From Hygrocybe punicea (Eukaryota; Basidiomycota; Agaricomycetes; Agaricales; Hygrophoraceae), in assembly GCA_963556145.1 (NCBI GenBank), contig OY744463.1, positions 5,146,001 to 5,210,000 on the forward strand: a stretch of DNA of 64,000 nt, written 5' to 3'. The notes beneath the pieces are model-generated. The model saw only the letters and a program-made list of their open reading frames with translations, ran no database searches and was not told the DNA's origin. Below are positions 11,401 to 24,142 of the stretch, piece after piece (positions within the stretch are counted from its first letter, which is position 1; the number at the start of each line of letters is the position of its first letter). The translations under genes were made by a program, and so were the position numbers.

Positions 11401-14400
11401 TCTGGGGTACCATCAATACAATCATCGAGCCACCCTGACCTTTTCAAAGTTCTTTCAGTTATCAGCATTTGATCTTTCCTTTTTTGACCAAGTTTCAGGA
11501 GTATTTCCGTGTCATTATTGTCTTCATCAATATTGTTGTTGAAGTCGTCGCCATTAAATGCAAATTCAGCATTGTGCATGTCATCCAGTTCATCAAGACC
11601 GTTTGAGGTCGCCCATGAATACCTTATATTTGCAGTATTATTCTTCTGACGTTTAGCAGAGAAATCATCTCTTGCATCCAAACATTCATACCGCAGACCA
11701 AAGTATTTCATGATCTCTAGTTCTTTTTTAGAAAACTCGTGGTCTATAAAAGCATTATCCCATGTTTGTAATTTACTTTTGAGTTCTTTGCCACTTCTCC
11801 ATGGCTTGAAAAACGTTAACATTGTACAACAATAATATTCTCGATCACCACGGTCAGCCCTTGGCAAAGTGTTCGGAATAAAATTAGGAACTATGAAAGG
11901 ATCATTCCCTTTCATTTTGGCATGGTGGGTAAGATATTGTGGATGATTGGAATGTAAAGTATAATCATTTTCAAATTTTGTCAATTTATTAAGATCAACT
12001 TCATTTGTTTTATCAGCTATTTCTGTGCCTGCATGTCTACTCAAACTATCAGGTTTTGGAATTTCATCTATCTCCATGAGTATATCATTATCAACGACAT
12101 CAGACAAGTTGTCATCACTGGAATAGTCAACATTAGTAGGTTCAGTGCAAGAGTCAGACAAATCATCACAGCCTAGATTGTCAAAAATTTGGTTTTGCAC
12201 TGGTTCTTTTCTGGCCCTTTTGGTCTTTGTTTTGGTGCGTCTTTTCTTTGGTTCCATAGTGGCAAGACGTATCCAGTCATACAGTGATACATTATCATAC
12301 AAGGCGGGTCTGAACATATAATTATTTACTTTGGAAAGTCCAATGTATGCGCCATTATTCTTACCAATAACAACCTTTTGTGCATTATTTTGGTCTTCAC
12401 ATATATTAGGAATTTCTTCATCAGACCATGCACTGATAACCTCTTTAACATAAGATCTCCAAAAGAATGGCACGAATTTATGACTGGTGTAGTGATCAGG
12501 ATTTCCAAGGACATATAATGAAGCCATTGGAGCACCAATTTCCATTTTGGAGGTGAGTGAATTGACTATTTGTGTAAACAGCTTTCTGACTTTGTCTTTT
12601 CTTTTTAGGTCGCCACCAATCATTTCGGAATTCTTATCAAAAATACTTTTTATCACTTCAAAAATGCTATAGGTCTTCAAGGAGAATTTTGTAATATAAT
12701 CTGTTATGTATGCAACTATGGCCTTTATAGCAGTACCTGATAATAAGCTGGTCACATCAGAATTGCATCGTAGCATATATGTAACTTCAGGTGTCACCGT
12801 GTTCATCCAAGGTTCACCATGCTTGAGGTTGAGAGCACCAGTGTTAGGTTCTACAAAAGTTTGTTGAAAGATATCACGGGGAAATCGTCGTTTACATTCA
12901 CCTTTCGAATTAAGACAGTATGGCTTTTTTTTGCCATCATGCCTGTTATGTACATTTAATCGCAATAAAAGATCATCTACAACATCTTGAAACCTTTGCC
13001 ACCATGTTGATCTTTTGTTGTGATATTGACAATTCATGGAACAATTATATGATGGTGGATCTGGCATGACACATGTTGGTGGTTGATATTCAGGTTTCGA
13101 CATTGTCTGTTCCATTTTCTGTGATACCTCATCTTTAGAACCTGTCATGAATTGTCCTACACACAAACTTTCCAAATATTCCACTAATCTTTTCTGAAAG
13201 TCAGAATTTTCACCCATAATTTTGTCACGTATTTCCTGAGGTGTAAGGCATCCCTTTATCCACAACAGCATATGAAGATGCAAGGTAAGACGTCCTTGTT
13301 CCTCTACCGTTGCATAATAACCTGATGTGTTTCCATACAGGCCAGGATGAGATTCATTTATTCCTAATATATGTTTGATGAACATTTCAGTAGTAAAGTG
13401 AAAAAAGCGGGCTCCAGCAACTGGATTGTTTGCAATTAGTTTGTAACAATCCTGGGGTAGACGTAGTTTAGGATAAAACTTTTCTTTGTTGTCAGCATAA
13501 TATAAGCATAGTGGGTGATTGATGTCTGCAGGTGCAAAAGTGATAAACCAAGTCGGAGCACCAATATAGGATATCAGAGACCAAATCTCATTTCGCATGT
13601 ATTTCTTGTTAGTAATTGAACCTTTGACCTGACCAGCTACGTGATCCAGATCAGAAATGAGTTTATAGCATGCTTTCTCTTCTGATGTATCCGGTTTGAC
13701 TCTATCACCTCTAGATAATCTTTTAGAGAGGTCATCCAAAACAGCTGTATTGATATTCATCAGGCGATTTGCAATATCGTTGAAATTATGTTTATTAGTC
13801 AACAAATATCCTCCGGTTGTACTGTCTTTGATTTGTTCTTGATTGAATGCAATCAATGGAAAATAGGGATCGGTTTGAAATCTTTTGTCATGGTACATCA
13901 GGAGATGTCTTTTGTGCATCATATCACTGATGCTTAAAACATCATTGTCTATGCTGCTAATACCACCCAAGCCATATGGAAATAGGCAGGGAAACATCAT
14001 AGGATATAACTGAGGATTATTAAAGAACGATTCTGGATTTCTAGCATGGCTTATGGCAAGAACACCACCATGGTCATCTATCAAGTGCTTGGTCGCTCTA
14101 GCTATTAATGCCTTTGGACTTGTAATATCTAGATTTTCGCCAGTTATTCCACTAACAACAAAGGGACAAGGCCCATCTTCCACACCATCTTCCACTTCAT
14201 TGTCAAATGCACTAGTGGCTTCTGGTTCCTTATTTGTGTCTGCTGGTCGATATGCAACCACAACAGGAATTCCATGATCTGGATATTGTGCTAGATTTTC
14301 ATAGGAGATATCTAAATCATAGTAATCCATGTGATTCAATTTCAGCCATTCTAAAGCTGCAGAAACTCGCCTTCGGCGAACCAATAAAGGCGTTCGCTCC

Positions 14401-17400
14401 ATGTCTTCTGGAGTTGGTCTGGCAGGACCAGTGAAAATAAACGCTAGCACTTCATCAAGTTCTTTAATTGTTGGAGGCAACCGTTGATATATCTTTGGTG
14501 TTGGGTTTTGAAACATGATGGCATTTGCTTTCATTTTATGCATCCCAGAGGAGACACGAACAATACATTTGTTGTGACGAACACGGGCAATCAAAAGTTG
14601 TTCAGCAAATGTTAGATTTTGAAGTTGTGCAGGAATTCTTCCCATCCAAAGTCCATTCGCCAAAGCATATTTGGGAGTTTGGCCTTTATTCAGACTGAGC
14701 ACACATGGTTTGCATATCCATTTACATGTGTCATCTAGCACTGGACCTTTGATATCCTCTATTGGATCAGAACAATGATATCGTTCACATCTTGTGATTC
14801 CCATATTGTCTCTAGTTAATATTTTCAGATTAACCTTCGTCTTTGACAATAAAGACATGTTTTTCAATGCAACCAATTGACCACATACAGCACACCCACT
14901 TTCTTGGAAACATTCAGGTGATGTATCTCTGCACCAGTTGCTGATTATGGTTTCCTTCAATTCAATAGATGGAGGAGGAGGAGGAAATAATTGCTCATCT
15001 GACTTGTCCAATTCTTCTTTCATTTGAGCCTGAGTTTCTTCTTTGCCGCACTCATTTGTTTCTGTCATTTTTTGTCTTCTGTACCACTGTTTACACAGGT
15101 CTTTATGTGATTTAATATCATGCACATGAAAAATAGAAACATGAGTATCACAAGCTGAACAATTATGCCTCATTAATGCCACAGATAGATCTTGTCCATG
15201 TAATCTTCGTAATGTCTTTGACAAATATATACCATGTATTGTTGTTATTTCACCAATATCCTTCACTGTCAAATTTGGCAGAAGTTCATGTAAAGGCATT
15301 TTAACACATGCATATGTTTTTCTATCTTCATATAAAGTGTTGGCTGTTTGTTCATCAATATGCCCCACATATTCGAATAATATGTCAGAATCATGGTTGA
15401 TATTATTAGACGGTAGCATAAAAGATTGAAGAAAGCTAAACTTGAATGTTGGTATTCGTTTACCACCACCAATGTAGTCATATCTATGAACGAAATTTAT
15501 ATATAAAGATTTAAACAAGTGTCCGAATAAATTCAAATTGAACACAATTATGTTTGAACGGCTATGCCGTATTATGAAACATAGTGTGGTCCACAGCAAC
15601 GTTGCATGTGATAGAGAACTAGTAATACAATGAAATAAATATGTTTTGAAAATCATGTCGTCTCAATAGCGATCGCATGAGCAATGCTTTGATCATTTTA
15701 CAACGACATTGGACAGTGATAGGTTTGAGNNNNNNNNNNNNNNNNNNNNNNNNNNNNNNNNNNNNNNNNNNNNNNNNNNNNNNNNNNNNNNNNNNNNNNN
15801 NNNNNNNNNNNNNNNNNNNNNNNNNNNNNNNNNNNNNNNNNNNNNNNNNNNNNNNNNNNNNNNNNNNNNNNNNNNNNNNNNNNNNNNNNNNNNNNNNNNN
15901 NNNNNNNNNNNNNNNNNNNNNNNNNNNNNAAGTGTTCGGAATAAAATTAGGAACTATGAAAGGATCATTCCCTTTCATTTTGGCATGGTGGGTAAGATAT
16001 TGTGGATGATTGGAATGTAAAGTATAATCATTTTCAAATTTTGTCAATTTATTAAGATCAACTTCATTTGTTTTATCAGCTATTTCTGTGCCTGCATGTC
16101 TACTCAAACTATCAGGTTTTGGAATTTCATCTATCTCCATGAGTATATCATTATCAACGACATCAGACAAGTTGTCATCACTGGAATAGTCAACATTAGT
16201 AGGTTCAGTGCAAGAGTCAGACAAATCATCACAGCCTAGATTGTCAAAAATTTGGTTTTGCACTGGTTCTTTTCTGGCCCTTTTGGTCTTTGTTTTGGTG
16301 CGTCTTTTCTTTGGTTCCATAGTGGCAAGACGTATCCAGTCATACAGTGATACATTATCATACAAGGCGGGTCTGAACATATAATTATTTACTTTGGAAA
16401 GTCCAATGTATGCGCCATTATTCTTACCAATAACAACCTTTTGTGCATTATTTTGGTCTTCACATATATTAGGAATTTCTTCATCAGACCATGCACTGAT
16501 AACCTCTTTAACATAAGATCTCCAAAAGAATGGCACGAATTTATGACTGGTGTAGTGATCAGGATTTCCAAGGACATATAATGAAGCCATTGGAGCACCA
16601 ATTTCCATTTTGGAGGTGAGTGAATTGACTATTTGTGTAAACAGCTTTCTGACTTTGTCTTTTCTTTTTAGGTCGCCACCAATCATTTCGGAATTCTTAT
16701 CAAAAATACTTTTTATCACTTCAAAAATGCTATAGGTCTTCAAGGAGAATTTTGTAATATAATCTGTTATGTATGCAACTATGGCCTTTATAGCAGTACC
16801 TGATAATAAGCTGGTCACATCAGAATTGCATCGTAGCATATATGTAACTTCAGGTGTCACCGTGTTCATCCAAGGTTCACCATGCTTGAGGTTGAGAGCA
16901 CCAGTGTTAGGTTCTACAAAAGTTTGTTGAAAGATATCACGGGGAAATCGTCGTTTACATTCACCTTTCGAATTAAGACAGTATGGCTTTTTTTTGCCAT
17001 CATGCCTGTTATGTACATTTAATCGCAATAAAAGATCATCTACAACATCTTGAAACCTTTGCCACCATGTTGATCTTTTGTTGTGATATTGACAATTCAT
17101 GGAACAATTATATGATGGTGGATCTGGCATGACACATGTTGGTGGTTGATATTCAGGTTTCGACATTGTCTGTTCCATTTTCTGTGATACCTCATCTTTA
17201 GAACCTGTCATGAATTGTCCTACACACAAACTTTCCAAATATTCCACTAATCTTTTCTGAAAGTCAGAATTTTCACCCATAATTTTGTCACGTATTTCCT
17301 GAGGTGTAAGGCATCCCTTTATCCACAACAGCATATGAAGATGCAAGGTAAGACGTCCTTGTTCCTCTACCGTTGCATAATAACCTGATGTGTTTCCATA

Positions 17401-20211
17401 CAGGCCAGGATGAGATTCATTTATTCCTAATATATGTTTGATGAACATTTCAGTAGTAAAGTGAAAAAAGCGGGCTCCAGCAACTGGATTGTTTGCAATT
17501 AGTTTGTAACAATCCTGGGGTAGACGTAGTTTAGGATAAAACTTTTCTTTGTTGTCAGCATAATATAAGCATAGTGGGTGATTGATGTCTGCAGGTGCAA
17601 AAGTGATAAACCAAGTCGGAGCACCAATATAGGATATCAGAGACCAAATCTCATTTCGCATGTATTTCTTGTTAGTAATTGAACCTTTGACCTGACCAGC
17701 TACGTGATCCAGATCAGAAATGAGTTTATAGCATGCTTTCTCTTCTGATGTATCCGGTTTGACTCTATCACCTCTAGATAATCTTTTAGAGAGGTCATCC
17801 AAAACAGCTGTATTGATATTCATCAGGCGATTTGCAATATCGTTGAAATTATGTTTATTAGTCAACAAATATCCTCCGGTTGTACTGTCTTTGATTTGTT
17901 CTTGATTGAATGCAATCAATGGAAAATAGGGATCGGTTTGAAATCTTTTGTCATGGTACATCAGGAGATGTCTTTTGTGCATCATATCACTGATGCTTAA
18001 AACATCATTGTCTATGCTGCTAATACCACCCAAGCCATATGGAAATAGGCAGGGAAACATCATAGGATATAACTGAGGATTATTAAAGAACGATTCTGGA
18101 TTTCTAGCATGGCTTATGGCAAGAACACCACCATGGTCATCTATCAAGTGCTTGGTCGCTCTAGCTATTAATGCCTTTGGACTTGTAATATCTAGATTTT
18201 CGCCAGTTATTCCACTAACAACAAAGGGACAAGGCCCATCTTCCACACCATCTTCCACTTCATTGTCAAATGCACTAGTGGCTTCTGGTTCCTTATTTGT
18301 GTCTGCTGGTCGATATGCAACCACAACAGGAATTCCATGATCTGGATATTGTGCTAGATTTTCATAGGAGATATCTAAATCATAGTAATCCATGTGATTC
18401 AATTTCAGCCATTCTAAAGCTGCAGAAACTCGCCTTCGGCGAACCAATAAAGGCGTTCGCTCCATGTCTTCTGGAGTTGGTCTGGCAGGACCAGTGAAAA
18501 TAAACGCTAGCACTTCATCAAGTTCTTTAATTGTTGGAGGCAACCGTTGATATATCTTTGGTGTTGGGTTTTGAAACATGATGGCATTTGCTTTCATTTT
18601 ATGCATCCCAGAGGAGACACGAACAATACATTTGTTGTGACGAACACGGGCAATCAAAAGTTGTTCAGCAAATGTTAGATTTTGAAGTTGTGCAGGAATT
18701 CTTCCCATCCAAAGTCCATTCGCCAAAGCATATTTGGGAGTTTGGCCTTTATTCAGACTGAGCACACATGGTTTGCATATCCATTTACATGTGTCATCTA
18801 GCACTGGACCTTTGATATCCTCTATTGGATCAGAACAATGATATCGTTCACATCTTGTGATTCCCATATTGTCTCTAGTTAATATTTTCAGATTAACCTT
18901 CGTCTTTGACAATAAAGACATGTTTTTCAATGCAACCAATTGACCACATACAGCACACCCACTTTCTTGGAAACATTCAGGTGATGTATCTCTGCACCAG
19001 TTGCTGATTATGGTTTCCTTCAATTCAATAGATGGAGGAGGAGGAGGAAATAATTGCTCATCTGACTTGTCCAATTCTTCTTTCATTTGAGCCTGAGTTT
19101 CTTCTTTGCCGCACTCATTTGTTTCTGTCATTTTTTGTCTTCTGTACCACTGTTTACACAGGTCTTTATGTGATTTAATATCATGCACATGAAAAATAGA
19201 AACATGAGTATCACAAGCTGAACAATTATGCCTCATTAATGCCACAGATAGATCTTGTCCATGTAATCTTCGTAATGTCTTTGACAAATATATACCATGT
19301 ATTGTTGTTATTTCACCAATATCCTTCACTGTCAAATTTGGCAGAAGTTCATGTAAAGGCATTTTAACACATGCATATGTTTTTCTATCTTCATATAAAG
19401 TGTTGGCTGTTTGTTCATCAATATGCCCCACATATTCGAATAATATGTCAGAATCATGGTTGATATTATTAGACGGTAGCATAAAAGATTGAAGAAAGCT
19501 AAACTTGAATGTTGGTATTCGTTTACCACCACCAATGTAGTCATATCTATGAACGAAATTTATATATAAAGATTTAAACAAGTGTCCGAATAAATTCAAA
19601 TTGAACACAATTATGTTTGAACGGCTATGCCGTATTATGAAACATAGTGTGGTCCACAGCAACGTTGCATGTGATAGAGAACTAGTAATACAATGAAATA
19701 AATATGTTTTGAAATCATGTCGTCTCAATAGCGATCGCATGAGCAATGCTTTGATCATTTTACAACGACATTGGACAGTGATAGGTTTGAGAAGACAATA
19801 CAAAGCAAAGAGATATTTAGGAGGTAAGAAATATCTTCTGGCATATTGAATAGAACGTATTCGCATTTTGAAGGCGCTATTTTTAAATGTAGTCCAAACG
19901 AATAATGGATCGACTGTCAAGTTATCTTTTGTTTCTTTTGTTATTCCAATGATCTTTACATATAGTGTTGCATTTATTTGCATCAATATTGTTGCATCGC
20001 CCTGATCTGGGGCCAACTCATGTTCTATGAGTTTTCTTTGAAAAACACCCAATTCTTGGGTCAAGGTCGATATCACAGGACATGAAATTGGTTCAGGAGA
20101 GATATACATAAGTTTGTCTTGGCATAGTTGTGGAAACAATGTTGCATTTGCAAGGAAATATAGATAAGTCAAACATGCAATGCAGACACGGATGATGTTG
20201 TGGGGATTCAT
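8412..20211 (-). CDS. Helitron Rep-helicase (RepHel) with C-terminal cysteine-peptidase-like domain; broken by assembly gap
   Basis: Rolling-circle transposase. Counting from the internal start at 15656, the Rep part shows FITFAPADINHP (about 705), the HUH signature HLHMLLW (about 795) and two tyrosines in YITDYITK (about 980). The PIF1-type helicase shows GMAGTGKS (Walker A, about 1537), FIDEVSML (Walker B, about 1610) and FAGDFGQLPP. The tail has an ubiquitin-peptidase-like Cys box DWSCAYDSLFTIL (about 2160) and a His box GDAHFTARIF (about 2355). Upstream cysteine pairs suggest zinc-binding segments. The 200-N gap and duplicated flanks cut the frame; collapsing them gives roughly 2,580 codons from ATG 20211 to the stop at 8412. 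Whether translation starts at 20211 or further in is not certain. Confidence 0.88.
11867..15729 (-). repeat. Contig-end duplicate, copy 1 of helicase 5' half
   Basis: This stretch is repeated at 15930-19790 with, as far as read by eye, one difference: an extra A in the run GAAAATCATG (near 15651) against GAAATCATG (near 19713). Copy 1 ends exactly at the N run and copy 2 begins exactly after it. That is how two overlapping but unmerged contig ends look after scaffolding. Confidence 0.85.
15730..15929. other. Assembly gap of exactly 200 N
   Basis: Unsequenced placeholder inside the Rep-helicase gene. The round length points to a scaffold gap of arbitrary size. Confidence 0.99.
15930..19790 (-). 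repeat. Contig-end duplicate, copy 2 of helicase 5' half
   Basis: Same sequence as 11867-15729. It continues uninterrupted into the unique helicase N-terminal region (19791-20211) and cargo, so it is the better anchored copy at the 5' side. Confidence 0.85.
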
Positions 20212-21299
20212 GAGGATTTGTGACAGTAAGAGGAAACACCGCCCATTTAACTAGTCAAGTGGTTCGGATCATGAATAACAATTAACACAATGGGATTGAT
20301 CATATGACATTATATTATTTGTAAGCTTTTCCCAAAACACCATAAGGCGTGCCTGAATCTTTAGAAATCTGTGTTTACTTTTTTTATTCCATTCTATGTT
20401 CCTGTGACATGCCTTGATACAGGCCAAAAATGCATCTGTATCATGAATAGCTGCCTTACGATCTTATTAGGGGTCTGGCTGACAAGACATTGATCAAACC
20501 GACTGAGAAGAACAATGGTACCCCCTTTTAAGATATTTTGTGGATTTAATCTTCAGAGTCTCAGTGATATTTATTTCTGGCTTGCTCAACAGACAAAACA
20601 GGTATTGAAGTTGAACAACCAGGCTGTTTGACAACTGTGCATATTTGACAATTGCTTGGTAATTCATGGAAATTATCATTGTTCTTCATCCTTGTCAGAA
20701 ATACATTGTCATTTTTATGGAGCTGTACGTATCATTCCCACACAAGTATACTGTATTATTCTGGTACCAAAGAGTCATAGCTCCCCTTGGAGTGACAGTT
20801 ATATCTTCCACTACAAGAGGGGGTTTTGTTACTCTTGTATCATTGTATCCTCATTTAATAGGTCCATAAAGTTCGTGATTCTGGTTTCTTACATATATTC
20901 AATTTGAATTTTCATTAGCCCGAATGAGAGTCATCTCAGGTTGTCCTTCTCAAGTTGAGTGTGTAGGTGGTTGTACAACTGAACTGAAAGTAATGCATTC
21001 ACCAGGATATATTTTAGACAAACAGATTTTCAGTCAACAAGATTGATGCCTTATGCTGTATCTATGCTCACTATCATGCTCAATTCTTATGGTCATAGGA
21101 CAGTAACACAAACCATTTTTAACGGAGCAAAAAGAAATACATATATAGAAACTGTACAAATGTTAATAGTAGCGATGTATGAGGAGGACATTTGAGGGCA
21201 CAGATTGTCACCAAGTTTCCAGAAATCAACGACTGGGATACAGTTTTTTTAGTCAAATATAATGAATACTCCACAAAAGAAGGACTTACTCCTCCAAAA
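20212..21299. other. Helitron interior between helicase and cargo, no gene seen
   Basis: About 1.1 kb of AT-rich sequence upstream of the helicase start. Only short open frames without recognisable domains or splice logic were found. It should contain the helicase promoter. Confidence 0.5.
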
Positions 21300-23223
21300 T
21301 TAAGGCCCGGGATCAAGTTTGGATGTCGATGGCTTGGGAGATGAAGGCCTCGTTTGGCTTGGAGTAATGGAGAGTAGGATTTCGGGTGGAACGATGTTGC
21401 TCCAATCCACATCCATTGATGAAGCGCTGGGCTCTGCAGGGGTCGATGACTGGTGGCGTGACGATGCACGCGTATTGGGACGGAATCCTAGGACATGGAG
21501 AAGATCAGAATTGGAATATATACAGCCTATGATGTAATGTTGAAATACATACCCGGAGTCGGAGACTTCTTCGGTGGCTTCACCAGGTTGAGTTTCTCTA
21601 CGATAATGCCCGCTTGCTCCGAAGCAACATCCAATTTCCTCCTCTTTGCCATCTCGCCATCCTCGTGACCATCGCTGGGAGACATCTTTTCAGGTTCGGG
21701 AGATCCGTCATCGTTGTCCATGGTTATATCATTATCAACATCCAACAACCCCGCCCACTCTGGTCCTAAAATGTCCAACTTCGCGGATTCCGGTGCCACA
21801 ACATCCGGCTCGGGGGCGATGGGTGGCTTAATCTCCATTGTCAATTTCTCCGATGCCGATTGCCGGGTTGTGCGCGACGACCCAATTTCAACAGCGACTG
21901 CGAGATGTCAGTGCATTAATCATAACAAGGTGAGCAACGTACGCATTTGGGCCTTAGACCGCTTCTTCTTTACCGGGGCTACGTCCTCCTCCATCTTTAT
22001 GTCGTCTATACATGAATAAATGTGTTGGATCATCGTTTTGATATTCGGAATTCAATAACTCACCCTCATCGTCGTCCTCGGCTTTGGACTTGATTGTGCG
22101 CTCTGTCATGATGAAGGGTTTGCATGTATGACAATCACAGACAATGAAAGTACTTACTGGACTTGGGCTTGGGCTTGGGCTTCTTTTTGTCCTTCTCGGA
22201 CGAATTGTCTGCGCCACCTGAATATTCAATAGATCTATACACCACTATGGTTGAAAATTTGTACAAACCAGCAGAAGATGCCTTCTGTTTTTTGACCGAT
22301 TTTGACTTGGCTTTGCCCTTGCCCTTGCCCTGGGCAACTGGCTCCTCTGCAAATGTACTATATCATTAGCACAATCACACATGTAATTCTAGATCACACC
22401 TTCATCATCATCTGCCACATCAGAATCGACGAGGACACTATGTCCTTTACACCAAGCAATAACATGACCGATGATCTCGAGCTTTGTGGCATCCGGAAGC
22501 CCACCGAATGACCAATTTGCCAAGGTTCCGCTGTGCCATGCTGGCACGGATTCGTCGTATTTTGCCCAATCTATGATGCCAGACGTGAGAATTCATTTGG
22601 CCATAAATACATATATACTTACCTAGATCCTCGGGCTTGATCTCGGTGTTCACAGCGCCATGTTGAATCAAAGCCGATGGAGAATGTTTCCCAACATAAA
22701 ATTCTTTCAGGAGCCAATCATCGAAGATCTTGCTTCGCCAGTCACGGGTAACCTCGTTTGCCCGTTTCGCCACCAAGACTTCTGCCCAAATTTCGTCCAT
22801 GACGGTGTCGGTATACTTGAGGTAATCCCGAAGTGAATCGGTCCCTTCCTTATCATTTTTGACGTAGTCCGGCGAGTAGTTGGGTGCCTTGTTGTATGCG
22901 ATGGCTGCTGTCGCGTAGATGTACATATCCATTTGATAAATCAAGCGACGGAGCGGTTCCTCGTATCGTTCGGGGATTTCGCGCCATAACTCACCTCGGG
23001 CGGTGGCATCGTGGGGGTGTGTCTTCAGTACATAGAGATTACGAGAAAATACGGGAATGGTGCCGGATTCCTTGTTGGGTGCCGGAATCTTGGGCGGGAC
23101 CATGTACTGGATTTGGAAGATGCGATGTAGCTCCTGCAGCTTTTTGGGCGGCGCATCAGGCCAGTACTTGAAGGCGGCGGGATTGACAGCGGGAGTCGAG
23201 GTTTTGACGACTGGCAAGGACAT
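21300..23223 (-). CDS. Cargo gene 1: agaric-family protein with Lys-rich and acidic tail, multi-exon
   Basis: The start is ATG at 23223 (MSLPVVKTSTPAVNPAAFKY). The large first exon runs to 22623, then GTAAGT..CATAG (52 bp), and exon 2 begins DWAKYDESVPAWHSG. Further short introns separate a Lys-rich segment (GKGKGKAKSKSVKKQK, KKKPKPKPKSS), acidic patches and a C-terminal exon ending STSKLDPGP with TAA at 21300-21302. About seven exons are readable with consistent GT..AG joins. The first 230 residues look globular and helical, the rest disordered and nuclear-like. I recognise it only as a type of anonymous protein repeated in agaric genomes and assign no function. It diverges from the ATP-grasp-like gene across a palindrome-rich spacer. 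Confidence 0.65.
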
Positions 23224-23299
23224 GGTAGATGAAATAAAAGTTTTTTGGTCGACGTGTGAGGCGATTTGAGAGCAAAAGAAAAGGGCGGATTTATTACTC

Positions 23300-23985
23300 A
23301 ACGCTCCAGACTATGAATACAGATGTCACGACCACGTGACCAGATCAATCGCCACATGTTCGACCTCATGTTCGGCTTCTTTGCATGCATAAACAACAGA
23401 TCTATTTATTTATGTTTTTGATGTGGCTCGAGCTTAGAAGTTGTCCAAAGCTAGTAATTGCACGCAGAAAACCGACATGTGCAGCGTATGGAATATTTTT
23501 CAGTTGGTAAGGCAATAAATCGAGTTAATTCGTTCGATGAATATTCACGGACTGGTCCGTTGACGGAAAAGCACAACAAGTCTGACTTGTTGGATGGATG
23601 TAGAAGGCCTAGATATACTACAACAAACATGTTGTTGGGTGTGTTCGGTCACCGGACATGTTTGGTGGATGTCAATGTACGACTAGATATACTACACCGA
23701 ACGAACATGTTCGGTGTGTTCAGTGGAGATGTTCGGTGGATGTCAACCAATGGTTGTGACTGGATATACCACACCGAACACATCGAACATGTTCGGTGTG
23801 TTCGGTGTAGTATATCTCCTCATAATGGTTGGTTGACATCCACCGAACATCTCCACCGAACACACCGAACACGTCCGATCTGTTCGGTGGATATTGCTCT
23901 TTCAAGACATTTAAATGATTACATTGCTGATCAACGTGTTTGGCACGTGTTCGTTGTTTTATCATTGCCACTCTTGTCAGGTGAC
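23300..23985. repeat. Inverted-repeat cluster built on TTCGGTGTGTTCGG / CCGAACAYG words
   Basis: Within 23630-23905 the words CCGAACATGTTCGGTG and their complement recur. A long imperfect palindrome has arms near 23705-23785 and 23797-23877 that share GTGGAGATGTTCGGTGGATG and GTCAACCA. The cluster occupies the spacer between the divergent cargo genes 1 and 2. A shorter group of the same words lies at 30738-30792 after cargo gene 4. It may be a fold-back element or a shared regulatory repeat. Confidence 0.7.
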
Positions 23986-24142
23986 ATAATTCCGACGTCT
24001 TATAATTAGAAGGTTTGTGGAATCGTCACCACCCGCTATCAACCACCCTGAAAGTAATCAATCATTAAGGTATTGATGTATTAATGATATCTGTGTCTGT
24101 TCCTCATACCATCCATCCGAAATCCTGCCTAGGTCCACAAAC

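Noticed and set aside
15619..20211. A second, shorter Helitron helicase gene in tandem with the first
   Set aside because: The coding sequence duplicates 11867-15729 and meets it at a 200-N gap; it is best explained by unmerged overlapping contigs.
20212..20300. Helitron 5' end directly upstream of the helicase ATG
   Set aside because: Ty3 sequence does not resume until 31995, so the insertion must extend to there; no convincing A|TC end with a following Ty3 match was seen near 20.2 kb.
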